DNA of 17,297 nucleotides from an uncultured Aliarcobacter sp. (GTDB lineage Bacteria > Campylobacterota > Campylobacteria > Campylobacterales > Arcobacteraceae): contig CANRCH010000018.1 in assembly GCA_947629065.1 (NCBI GenBank), forward strand, positions 1 to 17,297. The letters run 5' to 3'. Under the pieces are notes generated by a model that saw only the letters and a program-made list of their open reading frames with translations, searched no databases and was not told the origin of the DNA. Of the stretch, positions 7,541-15,331 are shown one piece after another (within the stretch, counting starts at the first letter, position 1; every line of letters starts with the position of its first letter). A program made the position numbers and the translations under genes.

Positions 7541-8893
7541 CTATCTAGGGATTTTTGGCATCCCATTTGGTCCCATTTGACTCATCATATTTTGAAGCCC
7601 TTTCATTCCACCTTTGCTTGAAAGTTGCTTTGCCATTTTAGAAGCACTTTTAAACTGCTTTAAAATTTTATTTACTTGAACTTCACTAAGTCCAGATCCA
7701 AGTGCAATTCTCTTTTTTCTACTAGGATTTAGTAAATCTGGGTTTTCTCTTTCTTTTGGAGTCATTGAACCAATTAGTGCTTTAATTCTAATTATCTCTT
7801 TTGAGTTTTCAAAATCCATATCTTTTAATGCTGGTGCCATTGCTGACATTCCTGGAATCATTCCAATAATTGATTTTAAACTTCCAAGTTTACTCATCAT
7901 TCCTAATTGATCTAAGAAGTCATTGAAGTTAAATTCACCCTTTTTAATCTTCTTTGTAACTTCTTTTGCTTTTTTCTCATCAATAATACTAGCTGTTTTT
8001 TCAGCTAATCCTGCAATATCTCCAAGTCCTAGAAGTCTTGAAACAATTCTATCTGGAATAAATACTTCCAAATCTGGCATTTTTTCACCAATTCCAATAA
8101 ATCTTAAAGGAACTTCAACCTGAGAAGCGATACTAAGTGCTACTCCACCTTTTGTATCCCCATCATATTTTGATAAAATAACACCATCTATTCCAATTTT
8201 TTCTTTAAATGTTGTTGCTGTTTTAGTTGCATCATGTCCTGTTAAAGTATCTGCAACATAAAAAACCTCATCTGGATTTATCGCATTTTTAATATCTTTT
8301 AACTGATCCATCAACTCTTCATCAATAGCAAGTCTTCCAGCAGTATCCACTAAAACAACATCAAAGTGTTCAGCTTTTGCTTTTTGTACAGCTGCTTGTG
8401 CAATTTTTACTGGATCTTTTTCAACATCATCAAAATATATTTCAACATCAATTTGAGCTGCAATTTGTCTTAACTGCTCAACAGCTGCAAGTCTTTGTAA
8501 GTCACAAGCAACTACTAAAACTTTTTTCTTTCTTGTTTTTAAATAGTTTGCAAGTTTTCCAGTTGTTGTAGTTTTACCACTTCCTTGAAGTCCTGTCATT
8601 AAAACAACTGTTGGAGGAGTAGAGGCAAATACAAAACCTTGATTTCCATTTGCTGTTAAAATTTTTTCAAGCTCTTGCTTTAAAACTTTTGTAAAGTTAT
8701 CTTGTCCAATTCCTATTTTTTTTGTCTCTAATTCAATATTTGTTAATAGCTCTTTTGTAGTTTTATGATGAACATCGGCTTTTAAAAATGCTTTTTTAAG
8801 TTCAGCTATTGCTCTACTTAATGAAGCAACATCATCTTGATGTCTTATTTTTCCTATTATTCCTCTAAGTGAGCCTGTTATTGATTCAAACAA
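7541..8893 (-). CDS. ffh: Signal recognition particle GTPase Ffh
   Basis: 450-residue SRP54 homologue that binds signal sequences and 4.5S RNA and delivers ribosomes to FtsY. N domain about 1-85. G domain about 90-295 with P-loop GLQGSGKTTTTGKLA (101-115), VDTAGRL (182-188) and SKYDGDTKGG (241-250). The methionine-rich M domain follows from about 325, with the RNA-binding SRKKRIALGSG at 391-401 and a Met/Gly/Pro-rich tail. The start is a TTG with GGAG seven bases upstream; no in-frame ATG fits better. Upstream lies the terminator of the preceding nine-gene unit and an AT-rich promoter, so ffh probably begins its own transcription unit running into rpsP. Confidence 0.97.
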   Translation of the reverse strand: MFESITGSLRGIIGKIRHQDDVASLSRAIAELKKAFLKADVHHKTTKELLTNIELETKKIGIGQDNFTKVLKQELEKILTANGNQGFVFASTPPTVVLMTGLQGSGKTTTTGKLANYLKTRKKKVLVVACDLQRLAAVEQLRQIAAQIDVEIYFDDVEKDPVKIAQAAVQKAKAEHFDVVLVDTAGRLAIDEELMDQLKDIKNAINPDEVFYVADTLTGHDATKTATTFKEKIGIDGVILSKYDGDTKGGVALSIASQVEVPLRFIGIGEKMPDLEVFIPDRIVSRLLGLGDIAGLAEKTASIIDEKKAKEVTKKIKKGEFNFNDFLDQLGMMSKLGSLKSIIGMIPGMSAMAPALKDMDFENSKEIIRIKALIGSMTPKERENPDLLNPSRKKRIALGSGLSEVQVNKILKQFKSASKMAKQLSSKGGMKGLQNMMSQMGPNGMPKIPR

Positions 8894-8920
8894 AATACTT
8901 CTCCATAATTTAATCTTGTG

Positions 8921-8928
8921 ATTTTATA
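8921..8928 (-). promoter_or_regulatory. Probable -10 element of ffh
   Basis: Minus-strand TATAAAAT, about 28-35 bases before the ffh TTG, within a very AT-rich stretch (8894-8996) that has alternating T-rich blocks upstream and no clear -35 box. This fits the Campylobacterota housekeeping promoter style. Other TATA-like words nearby (for example TATATT at about 8942) make the exact position uncertain. Confidence 0.4.
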
Positions 8929-8996
8929 TAATTTTTACTTTAATATAGATTAAAATAAACAATATTTTTAAGTTTTATTTAACTTATACTTTTTAT

Positions 8997-9021
8997 AAAA
9001 AGCCTATTTATTGGGCTTTTT
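8997..9021. terminator. Rho-independent terminator after the RluA-type gene
   Basis: AAAAAGCC (8997-9004) and GGCTTTTT (9014-9021) are perfect reverse complements around a nine-base loop. On the minus strand the stem ends in GGCTTTTT, about 20 bases after the stop of the pseudouridine synthase gene. It closes the long leftward operon and separates it from ffh. The hairpin also has T bases on the plus-strand side, but no plus-strand gene uses it. Confidence 0.8.
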
Positions 9022-9040
9022 ACTTTTTCATAGCTTAATT

Positions 9041-9793
9041 TTAGCTAAAGTCATATACTTTAAACTCTTTTGGTTCTTCAGCTATAAACTCATAATCAAA
9101 AATTCTTGTAACTTTTGAATGAAGTAAAACTCTATTTACATTTGAAGCTAATCTTCCATAAATAGCATCTCCAATTATTGGAAACCCAAGTGCGTTTAGA
9201 TGTACTCTAATTTGGTGAGTTCTTCCACTTTCAATTACCACTTTTACTTTTGATTTATTTCCCTCAACTAACATAGGATATACAGTTGTTTTTGCACTTT
9301 TTCCGTGTTTGTCGATTTTTGATTTTGCCATTCCTCTATCTTTTGTTGTTAAAATTGGCTTATCAATCATCATCTCTTCAATAAATTTTCCCTCAACAAT
9401 AGCTACATACTCTTTATAAACATTGTTTTGTGCAAACTCTTTAATAGCTTTTTTTTGGAACTCTTCATTTTTTGCAAACATCATAACACCACTTGTCTCT
9501 TTGTCAAGTCTATTTAAAAGTATTGCATCTGGATAATCTTTTGAAACTTCATCAGCTGTTAAAAATGCTGGTTTATTTACTACTAAAATATCTTTATCTT
9601 GATAGATTACTTTTGTTTTTGCTAAATCTTTGATTTTGAAAGTTGTATCAACTTTAATATCACCTCTTGCTATTAAAACTTTTTTACCTCTTGCGTAAAC
9701 TAAACCTCTATCTATTAAATCTTTTGCTTTCGATTTAGAAATTCCCTCTTGCAGGGCTAGAAGTTTAAAGGCTTTTTCATACATTACAGCCAT
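9041..9793 (-). CDS. RluA-family 23S rRNA/tRNA pseudouridine synthase with S4 domain
   Basis: 250-residue pseudouridine synthase. An N-terminal S4-like RNA-binding segment spans about 8-53. The catalytic domain has DILVVNKPAFL (68-78), NRLDKETSG (94-102) with the nucleophile D97, and the RluA-type SGRTHQIRVHLN (189-200) followed by GFPIIGDAIYG. The target uridine cannot be read from sequence. The gene overlaps the waaA end by 10 bases. I chose the first ATG (9791-9793) because AAGGAG lies eight bases upstream; a second ATG three codons on forms a TAATG overlap but has no suitably placed Shine-Dalgarno. Position between waaA and ffh matches C. jejuni Cj0708 as recalled. Confidence 0.92.
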   Translation of the reverse strand: MAVMYEKAFKLLALQEGISKSKAKDLIDRGLVYARGKKVLIARGDIKVDTTFKIKDLAKTKVIYQDKDILVVNKPAFLTADEVSKDYPDAILLNRLDKETSGVMMFAKNEEFQKKAIKEFAQNNVYKEYVAIVEGKFIEEMMIDKPILTTKDRGMAKSKIDKHGKSAKTTVYPMLVEGNKSKVKVVIESGRTHQIRVHLNALGFPIIGDAIYGRLASNVNRVLLHSKVTRIFDYEFIAEEPKEFKVYDFS

Positions 9794-10935
9794 CTTTTTA
9801 TCTCCTTAATTATTGGTTCAAATGAACCCTCTTTTGTTAAAACTGGTTTTTTTAAATTTTCTATATTTTTCAAATAGCTTTTTAACTCAAACTCTTCTAT
9901 TAAATAGTAGTTTTCTATACAAGAAAAAAGCGACTTTTGATTAAATATATGTTTCCCACTTATTATTACATTTCCAAAAAATGCTGGTTCTATTGGATTG
10001 TGTCCACCTATTTTTGAAAAAGCTCCACCTAAAATTGCAATATCACTTATTTCATAAATATCATTTAAAATTCCCATACAATCAACCAACACTATATCGC
10101 TTGAAAAATCATCTTGTTTTGAAAATCTATGAAAGCTATAGCTATTTTCTTGTGCAAATTTTTGAACTAATTCAAAAACTTTTTCAAATCTCTCTGGATG
10201 CCGTGGAACAATGATTAATTTTCCAAACTCTTTTTTATATGAGTTTAAAATTAGTTCTTCTTCACCTTCGTGCGTACTTGCTGCTGTTATTACTTTTGTG
10301 CCTAGTTTTTTAAACTTCTCTTTTTTTTGTGGAAGTTGTGCTAGTTTTATATTTCCAATTACTTCTACATTTTTGGCACCAAGTTCAATTAATCTAATTT
10401 TATCAACTTCACTTTGTGCAAAAACTTTATCTATATTTGCAAATATCTTTTTATAAAAAAATCTAAATCTTAAATATGATTTATATGATTTATCAGAAAT
10501 TCTTGCATTTATAAGAAAAGTTTTTGCACCTTTTGTTTTTGCCATTAAAAAAAGCATATACCAAAGTTCTGCTTCCATAACTACTAAAACTTTCTGTTTT
10601 GTTGTCCAAAATGGTAAAAATATCTCAAAAGGTAAAAATCTTACACTGTTTGATAGTTTTTTTGCCTCTTCAAAACCTGTGTTTGTAATAACACTAAGAT
10701 TTGAAATATCTTTAAACTCATCAATCAAAGGTTTAATGGCTCTTACTTCTCCCATAGAACAAGAGTGAAACCAAACACCAGAAAATGAAAACTTTGGATT
10801 ATTTTTTAAAAAAAACTTTGCAGGAATTGCATCTTTATATTTTGGATTTCTTTGCTTATAAATAAGCACAGGAAGTGCTAGTATATATACAATTAAGAGA
10901 ATTAAATTGTAAAATATACTAAAAAAAAGATTCAA
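9784..10935 (-). CDS. waaA: 3-deoxy-D-manno-octulosonic acid (Kdo) transferase WaaA
   Basis: 383-residue membrane-anchored GT30 glycosyltransferase that adds Kdo to lipid A at the inner face of the inner membrane. An N-terminal hydrophobic helix covers about residues 3-25. Conserved blocks are WFHSCSMGEVRA (about 55-66) with the probable catalytic base E63, MEAELW (120-125), NARISDKS (143-150) and IGNIK (193-197). The C-terminal GT-B domain has GGAFSKIGGHNPIEPA. I place the start at TTG 10933-10935, one base after the zinc-ribbon stop, with AAGAGG about six bases upstream and the membrane helix right after it. The open frame extends 18 codons further, to 10989, inside the upstream gene. That extension would put a Lys-rich stretch before the anchor and is less likely. 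Confidence 0.9.
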   Translation of the reverse strand: MNLFFSIFYNLILLIVYILALPVLIYKQRNPKYKDAIPAKFFLKNNPKFSFSGVWFHSCSMGEVRAIKPLIDEFKDISNLSVITNTGFEEAKKLSNSVRFLPFEIFLPFWTTKQKVLVVMEAELWYMLFLMAKTKGAKTFLINARISDKSYKSYLRFRFFYKKIFANIDKVFAQSEVDKIRLIELGAKNVEVIGNIKLAQLPQKKEKFKKLGTKVITAASTHEGEEELILNSYKKEFGKLIIVPRHPERFEKVFELVQKFAQENSYSFHRFSKQDDFSSDIVLVDCMGILNDIYEISDIAILGGAFSKIGGHNPIEPAFFGNVIISGKHIFNQKSLFSCIENYYLIEEFELKSYLKNIENLKKPVLTKEGSFEPIIKEIKRWL

Positions 10936-10936
10936 A

Positions 10937-11665
10937 TTAAGCCTCTTCTTGAGATACTTCTTCTTCACCTTTATATAAAATTCTTCCACAGTGAAGACAG
11001 TTTACAATCTCATCACCTCTTAAAACTTCAGCATAAGTTTTGTCATTTATTTTCATAAAACAACCATAACAAGCCTGTTTTTTTACAGGAACTACTGCTG
11101 TATCTTTTGCCCATCTTTTGATTTTTTCATAGAAAGTTAATACTTTATTGTCAAATTGAGTTAAAAGTTCACTTCTTTTTGCATAAACTTCATTTCTCTC
11201 TTTATCTATATTTAAAATAGCCTCTTCAACAACTACTTTAATCTCTTTTATATCTTCTTCTTCAGTTTTTAATTTCTCTTGAAGCTCTTTTAGTTTCTCT
11301 TCTTTTGCAACTGTAAGTTTCTCTAATCTTTCAATCTCTTCATTTGCAAAACTAATTTGTTCTTTTGCTATCTCTTCTTCAAGTTGTAAAGCTTTTAACT
11401 CTTTTTCAGTTGTTATATCTTTATTTTTACTTGCAATATTATCTAACTTAGTTTTTAACTCACTAAGATGAATATTATTTTTTGTTCTTTTTGATTTTAA
11501 TTCATCAATCTCAAGATAAACTGTATTAATTGAAGTTTTAATTGACTCTGCAATTTCAACAAAAGTTGCTAGTTTCATCTTCTCTTTTTCAATCTTTGGC
11601 TCAAATTGACTAATGGCTGTATCGTACTTTGATAGCGATACTAAATCCTGTAAATATTTATTCAA
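10937..11665 (-). CDS. Coiled-coil C4 zinc-ribbon protein, HP0958/FlgZ-like
   Basis: 242-residue protein. Residues about 20-185 are almost entirely Lys/Glu/Leu-rich, heptad-like coiled coil. A C-terminal zinc ribbon follows with C199-x2-C202 (ACYGCFM) and C223-x2-C226 (NCLHCGR), then an acidic tail. This layout matches the family of H. pylori HP0958, reported to protect the flagellar sigma factor RpoN and to bind flaA mRNA. The neighbours (Nif3-like, glyQ, waaA, RluA-type) also match the HP0956-HP0960 order as I recall it. The start is TTG with AAGGAG six bases upstream, overlapping the Nif3 gene end by eight bases. The molecular role here is inferred only; proteins of this architecture also occur in bacteria without RpoN-dependent flagella. 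Confidence 0.85.
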   Translation of the reverse strand: MNKYLQDLVSLSKYDTAISQFEPKIEKEKMKLATFVEIAESIKTSINTVYLEIDELKSKRTKNNIHLSELKTKLDNIASKNKDITTEKELKALQLEEEIAKEQISFANEEIERLEKLTVAKEEKLKELQEKLKTEEEDIKEIKVVVEEAILNIDKERNEVYAKRSELLTQFDNKVLTFYEKIKRWAKDTAVVPVKKQACYGCFMKINDKTYAEVLRGDEIVNCLHCGRILYKGEEEVSQEEA

Positions 11666-12413
11666 ACTTTTCTCCTTCTATAAAAAACTCAAATGGATTT
11701 TTTGAAGCTGTAATTATAGCTTTTAATTTATTTTTTTTCAAATACTCTTTTAAAAGTCCCTCTAAAAGAATATTAAAATACTTTTCACTCTCATAATGCC
11801 TTATGTCAATAAGACAAATTCCTCTTGCTTTTGCTTCCATTGCATCGTGATATTTTATATCACCTGTTAAAAAACAATCAGCATCTACAAAATCAATTAG
11901 ACTCATTCCTGAACCTGTACAGATATTTATAGTTTTAATCTTTTCTTTTGTTTTTACATATTTTAAGTTTTTCAAATTTAATTTTTTGCTTACTTTTTCT
12001 AATAACTCTTCAAAACTCAAATCAACTTCACACTTTGCTAAAAACTCTTCACTTGAAGATAGTTTAAAATCTAAAATATCTTCAACCACAAATCTATTTA
12101 AATGTGTTTTATCAATATTTGTATGCATTGAAATCAAACTTATATCTTTTTTAATAAGCTCTTTTAAAATTTTTGTGCTGTATGTATCATAATTTACTCT
12201 TTTTAATCCACTAAAAATAAGTGGATGATGAGTAATTACAAGTGAATTCTCCTCTAAAGTTTCAACTAACTCTAAATCCAAATCCAAACTAATATAGATT
12301 TGTTTAAACTCTTCTTCCATACTTCCTACAAGAAGTCCTGAGTTATCCCATTTTTCTTGAAGTTCAAAAGGTGATAACTCATTTAAGTAGTTGTAAATAT
12401 CTTTTATTTTCAA
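11658..12413 (-). CDS. Nif3-like dinuclear metal centre hexameric protein
   Basis: 251-residue NIF3/YbgI family protein. The metal site is complete: H62 and H63 in VITHHPLIFSG, D101 in MHTNIDKTH, and H206 with E210 in IRHYESEKYF, the same pattern as H63/H64/D101/H215/E219 that I recall for E. coli YbgI. GLLVGS (26-31) and TGDIKYHDA (183-191) are further family marks. The family is often labelled GTP cyclohydrolase 1 type 2, but the cellular role is unsettled. The start is a TTG separated from the glyQ stop by three bases that form a second stop (TAG TAA). The Shine-Dalgarno is weak, so translation is probably coupled to glyQ. Confidence 0.9.
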   Translation of the reverse strand: MKIKDIYNYLNELSPFELQEKWDNSGLLVGSMEEEFKQIYISLDLDLELVETLEENSLVITHHPLIFSGLKRVNYDTYSTKILKELIKKDISLISMHTNIDKTHLNRFVVEDILDFKLSSSEEFLAKCEVDLSFEELLEKVSKKLNLKNLKYVKTKEKIKTINICTGSGMSLIDFVDADCFLTGDIKYHDAMEAKARGICLIDIRHYESEKYFNILLEGLLKEYLKKNKLKAIITASKNPFEFFIEGEKFE

Positions 12414-12416
12414 TTA

Positions 12417-13298
12417 CTATCTTCCCACTCTTTTTAATCTATCTTGCTCTTGGCTTTTATACATAACAGCACAAGCTTGTGCTAATTCTCTCACTTTTAA
12501 AATATAGTTTTGTCTTTGAGTTACACTTATTGCTTTTCTTGCATCAAGAGTATTAAAAGTGTGACTTGCTAACATACAATAATCATAAGCTGGAAGTGGA
12601 AGTTTGGCTTCTAAACAAGATTTACACTCATTAAAATATTCATCAAAATGTTTGAAAAGCATTGTTGTATTTGCTACTTCAAAATTATATTTTGAAAACT
12701 GATACTCTCCTTCTTTGTGAACATCTGCATAAGTTGTTTTTCCAAACTTATTTTCATTCCAAACAATATCAAATACACTATTTACACCTTGCAAATACAT
12801 TGCAAGTCGCTCCGTTCCATAAGTTATTTCAACTGCGACTGGATCACAAGAAATTCCTCCAACTTGTTGAAAATATGTAAACTGTGTAACTTCCATTCCA
12901 TCAAGCCAAACTTCCCAACCAAGTCCCCAAGCACCCAAAGTTGGAGATTCCCAGTTATCTTCTACAAATCTAATATCATGTCTTTTTAAATCTAAACCTA
13001 AATACTCTAAAGATTTTAAATATAAATCTTGAATATTATCAGGGCTTGGTTTTATTAAAACTTGAAATTGATAATAGCTTCCTAGCCTATTTGGATTTTC
13101 TCCATATCTTCCATCTGTTGGTCGTCTGCTTGGTGCTACATAAGCTGTGCTCCAAGGAGTGCTATCAAGACTTCTTAAAAGTGTCGCTGGATGGAATGTT
13201 CCTGCACCTGCAGGTATATCATAAGGTTGTACAATATTGCACCCCTCATTTGCCCAAAATTCTTGAAGTTTTATTAACATTTGCGAAAAAGTAAGCAT
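12417..13298 (-). CDS. glyQ: Glycyl-tRNA synthetase alpha subunit
   Basis: 293-residue alpha subunit of the bacterial alpha2beta2 class II GlyRS, which carries the glycine- and ATP-binding core. Highly conserved blocks are [20 protein letters not shown] (7-26), [14 protein letters not shown] (53-66), [12 protein letters not shown] (75-86), [20 protein letters not shown] (110-129) and VTQFTYFQQ near 137-145. Length is close to the roughly 300 residues of E. coli GlyQ. ATG start, one base after the glutaredoxin stop, with AGGA upstream. The beta subunit gene glyS is not in this window and must lie elsewhere, as in C. jejuni and H. pylori where the two are unlinked. Confidence 0.97.
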   Translation of the reverse strand: MLTFSQMLIKLQEFWANEGCNIVQPYDIPAGAGTFHPATLLRSLDSTPWSTAYVAPSRRPTDGRYGENPNRLGSYYQFQVLIKPSPDNIQDLYLKSLEYLGLDLKRHDIRFVEDNWESPTLGAWGLGWEVWLDGMEVTQFTYFQQVGGISCDPVAVEITYGTERLAMYLQGVNSVFDIVWNENKFGKTTYADVHKEGEYQFSKYNFEVANTTMLFKHFDEYFNECKSCLEAKLPLPAYDYCMLASHTFNTLDARKAISVTQRQNYILKVRELAQACAVMYKSQEQDRLKRVGR

Positions 13299-13299
13299 T

Positions 13300-13530
13300 T
13301 TATTTTATTCCTAACTCTTTATTTAATTTATTTTTGTCAAAACCACAAATCCAAGTGTTTCCAACCAAGATAACTGGTGCACCTGAACATCTTTTTTGAC
13401 AATCTTTTAAAGCATTTTTATCTTTTGTTAAATCGATTTGATTAAATTTTAGTTTTTTACTCTTTAGGTAGATTATAGCCTCTTTGCACCAATTACAATT
13501 TGGTAGCGTAAATAGTGCAATTGGCTTCAT
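13300..13530 (-). CDS. Small glutaredoxin-family protein
   Basis: 76-residue thioredoxin-fold protein. The dithiol motif is C12-N-W-C15 after LFTLPN. The conserved cis-proline is P52 in SGAPVILVG, and GFDKNKL near the end is the usual glutaredoxin GFD/GxxD helix start. Three further cysteines (C44, C48, C62) are unusual for such a small protein. It probably reduces disulfides or mixed glutathione-type disulfides; the partner is not evident. Its ATG overlaps the purE stop by one base (TAATG) and its own stop lies one base before the glyQ ATG, so it is tightly coupled to both. Whether glutathione is the reductant cannot be told from sequence. Confidence 0.85.
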   Translation of the reverse strand: MKPIALFTLPNCNWCKEAIIYLKSKKLKFNQIDLTKDKNALKDCQKRCSGAPVILVGNTWICGFDKNKLNKELGIK

Positions 13531-14024
13531 TATAGTATTACTTCTATATCTTTTGAATCAGTTTCAACAGCTTTTGCTTTTATTACTCTATCTTCTTTTA
13601 ATTTTGCTGCTAAATCTTTATCTTCTATTGCTAAAATTTGCATTGCTAAATAAGCTGCATTTATTGCTCCTGCTCGTCCAAGTGCAACAGTAGCAACTGG
13701 CATACCTGCTGGCATTTGAACAGTTGAAAGCATAGCATCCATTCCATCCATTGCTCCACCTTTCATTGGAACTCCAATAATTGGTTTTGTTGTTGTTGCA
13801 GCTAATGCACCAGCTAAATGTGCTGCCATTCCAGCAGCTGCTATAAATGCAATAGCACCTTTTTCTTCAGCATCTTTTACATACTCTTTTGTTCTTTCAG
13901 GACTTCTATGTGCTGAAGAGATTATTAACTCATATTTTACATTAAACTGTTCAAAAGTATCAGCACAGTTTTTCATAATTTCATAATCAGATTTACTACC
14001 CATAATAATTGATATAAATTTCAT
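13530..14024 (-). CDS. purE: N5-carboxyaminoimidazole ribonucleotide mutase PurE
   Basis: 164-residue class I PurE, which moves the carboxyl group of N5-CAIR to C4 in purine synthesis. Signature parts: IIMGSKSDYEIM (6-17) for nucleotide binding, SSAHRSPERT (36-45) with catalytic H39, AAGMAAHLAGALAA (63-76), PMKGGAMDGMDAMLSTVQMP (86-105) and PVATVALGRAGAINAA. ATG start with AAGG upstream in the 38-base gap after the glycosyltransferase gene. No purK is nearby. Class I PurE normally needs PurK, so PurK should be elsewhere in the genome. Confidence 0.96.
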   Translation of the reverse strand: MKFISIIMGSKSDYEIMKNCADTFEQFNVKYELIISSAHRSPERTKEYVKDAEEKGAIAFIAAAGMAAHLAGALAATTTKPIIGVPMKGGAMDGMDAMLSTVQMPAGMPVATVALGRAGAINAAYLAMQILAIEDKDLAAKLKEDRVIKAKAVETDSKDIEVIL

Positions 14025-14062
14025 TTTTTACCTTTTTCTTTTTTAAATAATTTAAGATTGTA

Positions 14063-15319
14063 TCAAAAACTTTCTAATAATTTGATAATCTGTTTTACTT
14101 TTAACTCTCTCCAAGATTCAAATTTATTTACAGTTAAAATATCATTTTCATAAATAAATTTTGATAGATTCTTAGATTTATCTTCTATAAAAATTGGCTT
14201 TACAAAGTGATAATATTTTATCTTTTTCATATAATTTGGGTCTGTAAAAATTGCAACTGTTGGTATCATAAAAGCATCTGCTATATGTAAAGTTGAAGTA
14301 TCAGTTGTGATAATTTCATCCATAGATGAAACAATATATATAAAATCATTTATTGTTCTTGAATTAACTGCAAGTTCAAGTAGATTTTCACCTTTTACTT
14401 TTGAATCAATCTGTAATGTTGTAACAATTGTGCAGTCATCATATTTTAAAAGTAGCTCTTTTAAATATTCACTTGCAAAACTTTGTGGAATTGATTTTTC
14501 AATATTTGCAGAGTATGGGTGATATAAAATCAGTTTTCCTTTTGCTTTTGCAGTTTTAATCTTATTTACAAGTTTCTCATCTATGTTAAAATCAGCTATA
14601 TTTAGATTTATAAATTTTTTATTTTCAGGAAGTTTTTTATAATCAATTCCAAATTTAAAAAGCCATGCATCAACTACAGGCAAATCAACTAAACTTGTAA
14701 TATCAACACTATTATCTATAAAAAAATCATACTCACTTAAAGTTTTTGTATTTAAGCTAAGTGGTAAAATCTCATTTATATACTCTTGTGTTTTATAAAG
14801 TTCTTTATCTCTAGTAAAATAGCTATTATTTGAAGCATTTATATAAATATCAATTTTTACACTTTTATAAACTTCACTTAATTTTTCATATAAAATTCTA
14901 AGTGCTGGGCTTGATGATATTATTTTACTAATACTAGATCCAAATCCACCAATAATTGCCAGTTTTACTTCATCTTTATTTACATACTTTATTTGCTTAT
15001 ACAAATCAACTTTTTTTAACTCTATAAAATCTTCATCTCTTTTATTTAGAGTTTTATTGAACTCATATTTATATGAAATTCCAAGCTCTTTTGGGAAATT
15101 TTCATTTAATCTTACATTCTCTTCATTTAGAAGTTTTGGAACATATTTACTTTTATCTATTTTTGCAAATATTGTTTTCAAATCTTCAAAATCATCATAA
15201 GTTGTAAGATAAACCGTCTCATTTGGCAAACTAGCAGGTGCTTTAAACCTAAAATATTTTACAAGTGTTCCATCTGTTGTTTTAATATTTATATTATTTG
15301 TAACTCTAAAAAATATCAT
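14063..15319 (-). CDS. GT9-like (heptosyltransferase-type) glycosyltransferase with unusual N-terminal region
   Basis: 418 residues with a GT-B glycosyltransferase look. The Rossmann opening IIGGFGSSISKIISSSPALR (122-141) replaces the usual G-D-x-L-x(2)-x-P-A-L, followed by a beta strand (KIDIYINAS). The C-terminal half has LILYHPYSANIEKS (263-276) and ITTDTSTLHIADAFMIPTVA (337-356), close to the donor-site pattern of ADP-heptose:LPS heptosyltransferases. About 115 residues precede the Rossmann core; I do not recognise this region, and GT9 enzymes normally start almost at that strand. No signal peptide or membrane segment is evident. The substrate is unknown; LPS or another surface glycan is a guess. 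The ATG lies 12 bases after the U32 stop, with a poorly placed Shine-Dalgarno (GAGG about 20 bases away). Confidence 0.65.
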   Translation of the reverse strand: MIFFRVTNNINIKTTDGTLVKYFRFKAPASLPNETVYLTTYDDFEDLKTIFAKIDKSKYVPKLLNEENVRLNENFPKELGISYKYEFNKTLNKRDEDFIELKKVDLYKQIKYVNKDEVKLAIIGGFGSSISKIISSSPALRILYEKLSEVYKSVKIDIYINASNNSYFTRDKELYKTQEYINEILPLSLNTKTLSEYDFFIDNSVDITSLVDLPVVDAWLFKFGIDYKKLPENKKFINLNIADFNIDEKLVNKIKTAKAKGKLILYHPYSANIEKSIPQSFASEYLKELLLKYDDCTIVTTLQIDSKVKGENLLELAVNSRTINDFIYIVSSMDEIITTDTSTLHIADAFMIPTVAIFTDPNYMKKIKYYHFVKPIFIEDKSKNLSKFIYENDILTVNKFESWRELKVKQIIKLLESF

Positions 15320-15331
15320 GGCTATTTTTAA

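Noticed and set aside
8883..8906. Mini-ORF (ATG, six codons, stop) overlapping the ffh start on the minus strand
   Set aside because: The ATG is part of the Shine-Dalgarno region and the peptide has no recognisable feature; more likely chance.
9031..9047. TAGCT/AGCTA inverted repeat at the RluA-type stop
   Set aside because: Only five base pairs, no T-run; the stronger hairpin at 8997-9021 explains termination.
10921..10928. Eight-A run just inside waaA as a phase-variation tract
   Set aside because: A/T runs of this length are common throughout this AT-rich sequence; phase-variable tracts in this phylum are mostly G/C runs.
10936..10989. 18-codon N-terminal extension of waaA inside the zinc-ribbon gene
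   Set aside because: The TTG at 10933-10935 has AAGAGG upstream, follows the upstream stop by one base and starts directly at the membrane anchor, as expected for WaaA.
12662..13294. Plus-strand open frames opposite glyQ, purE, waaA and other minus-strand genes
   Set aside because: They are Leu/Phe/Ser-rich shadows of well-identified conserved genes and have no family features of their own.
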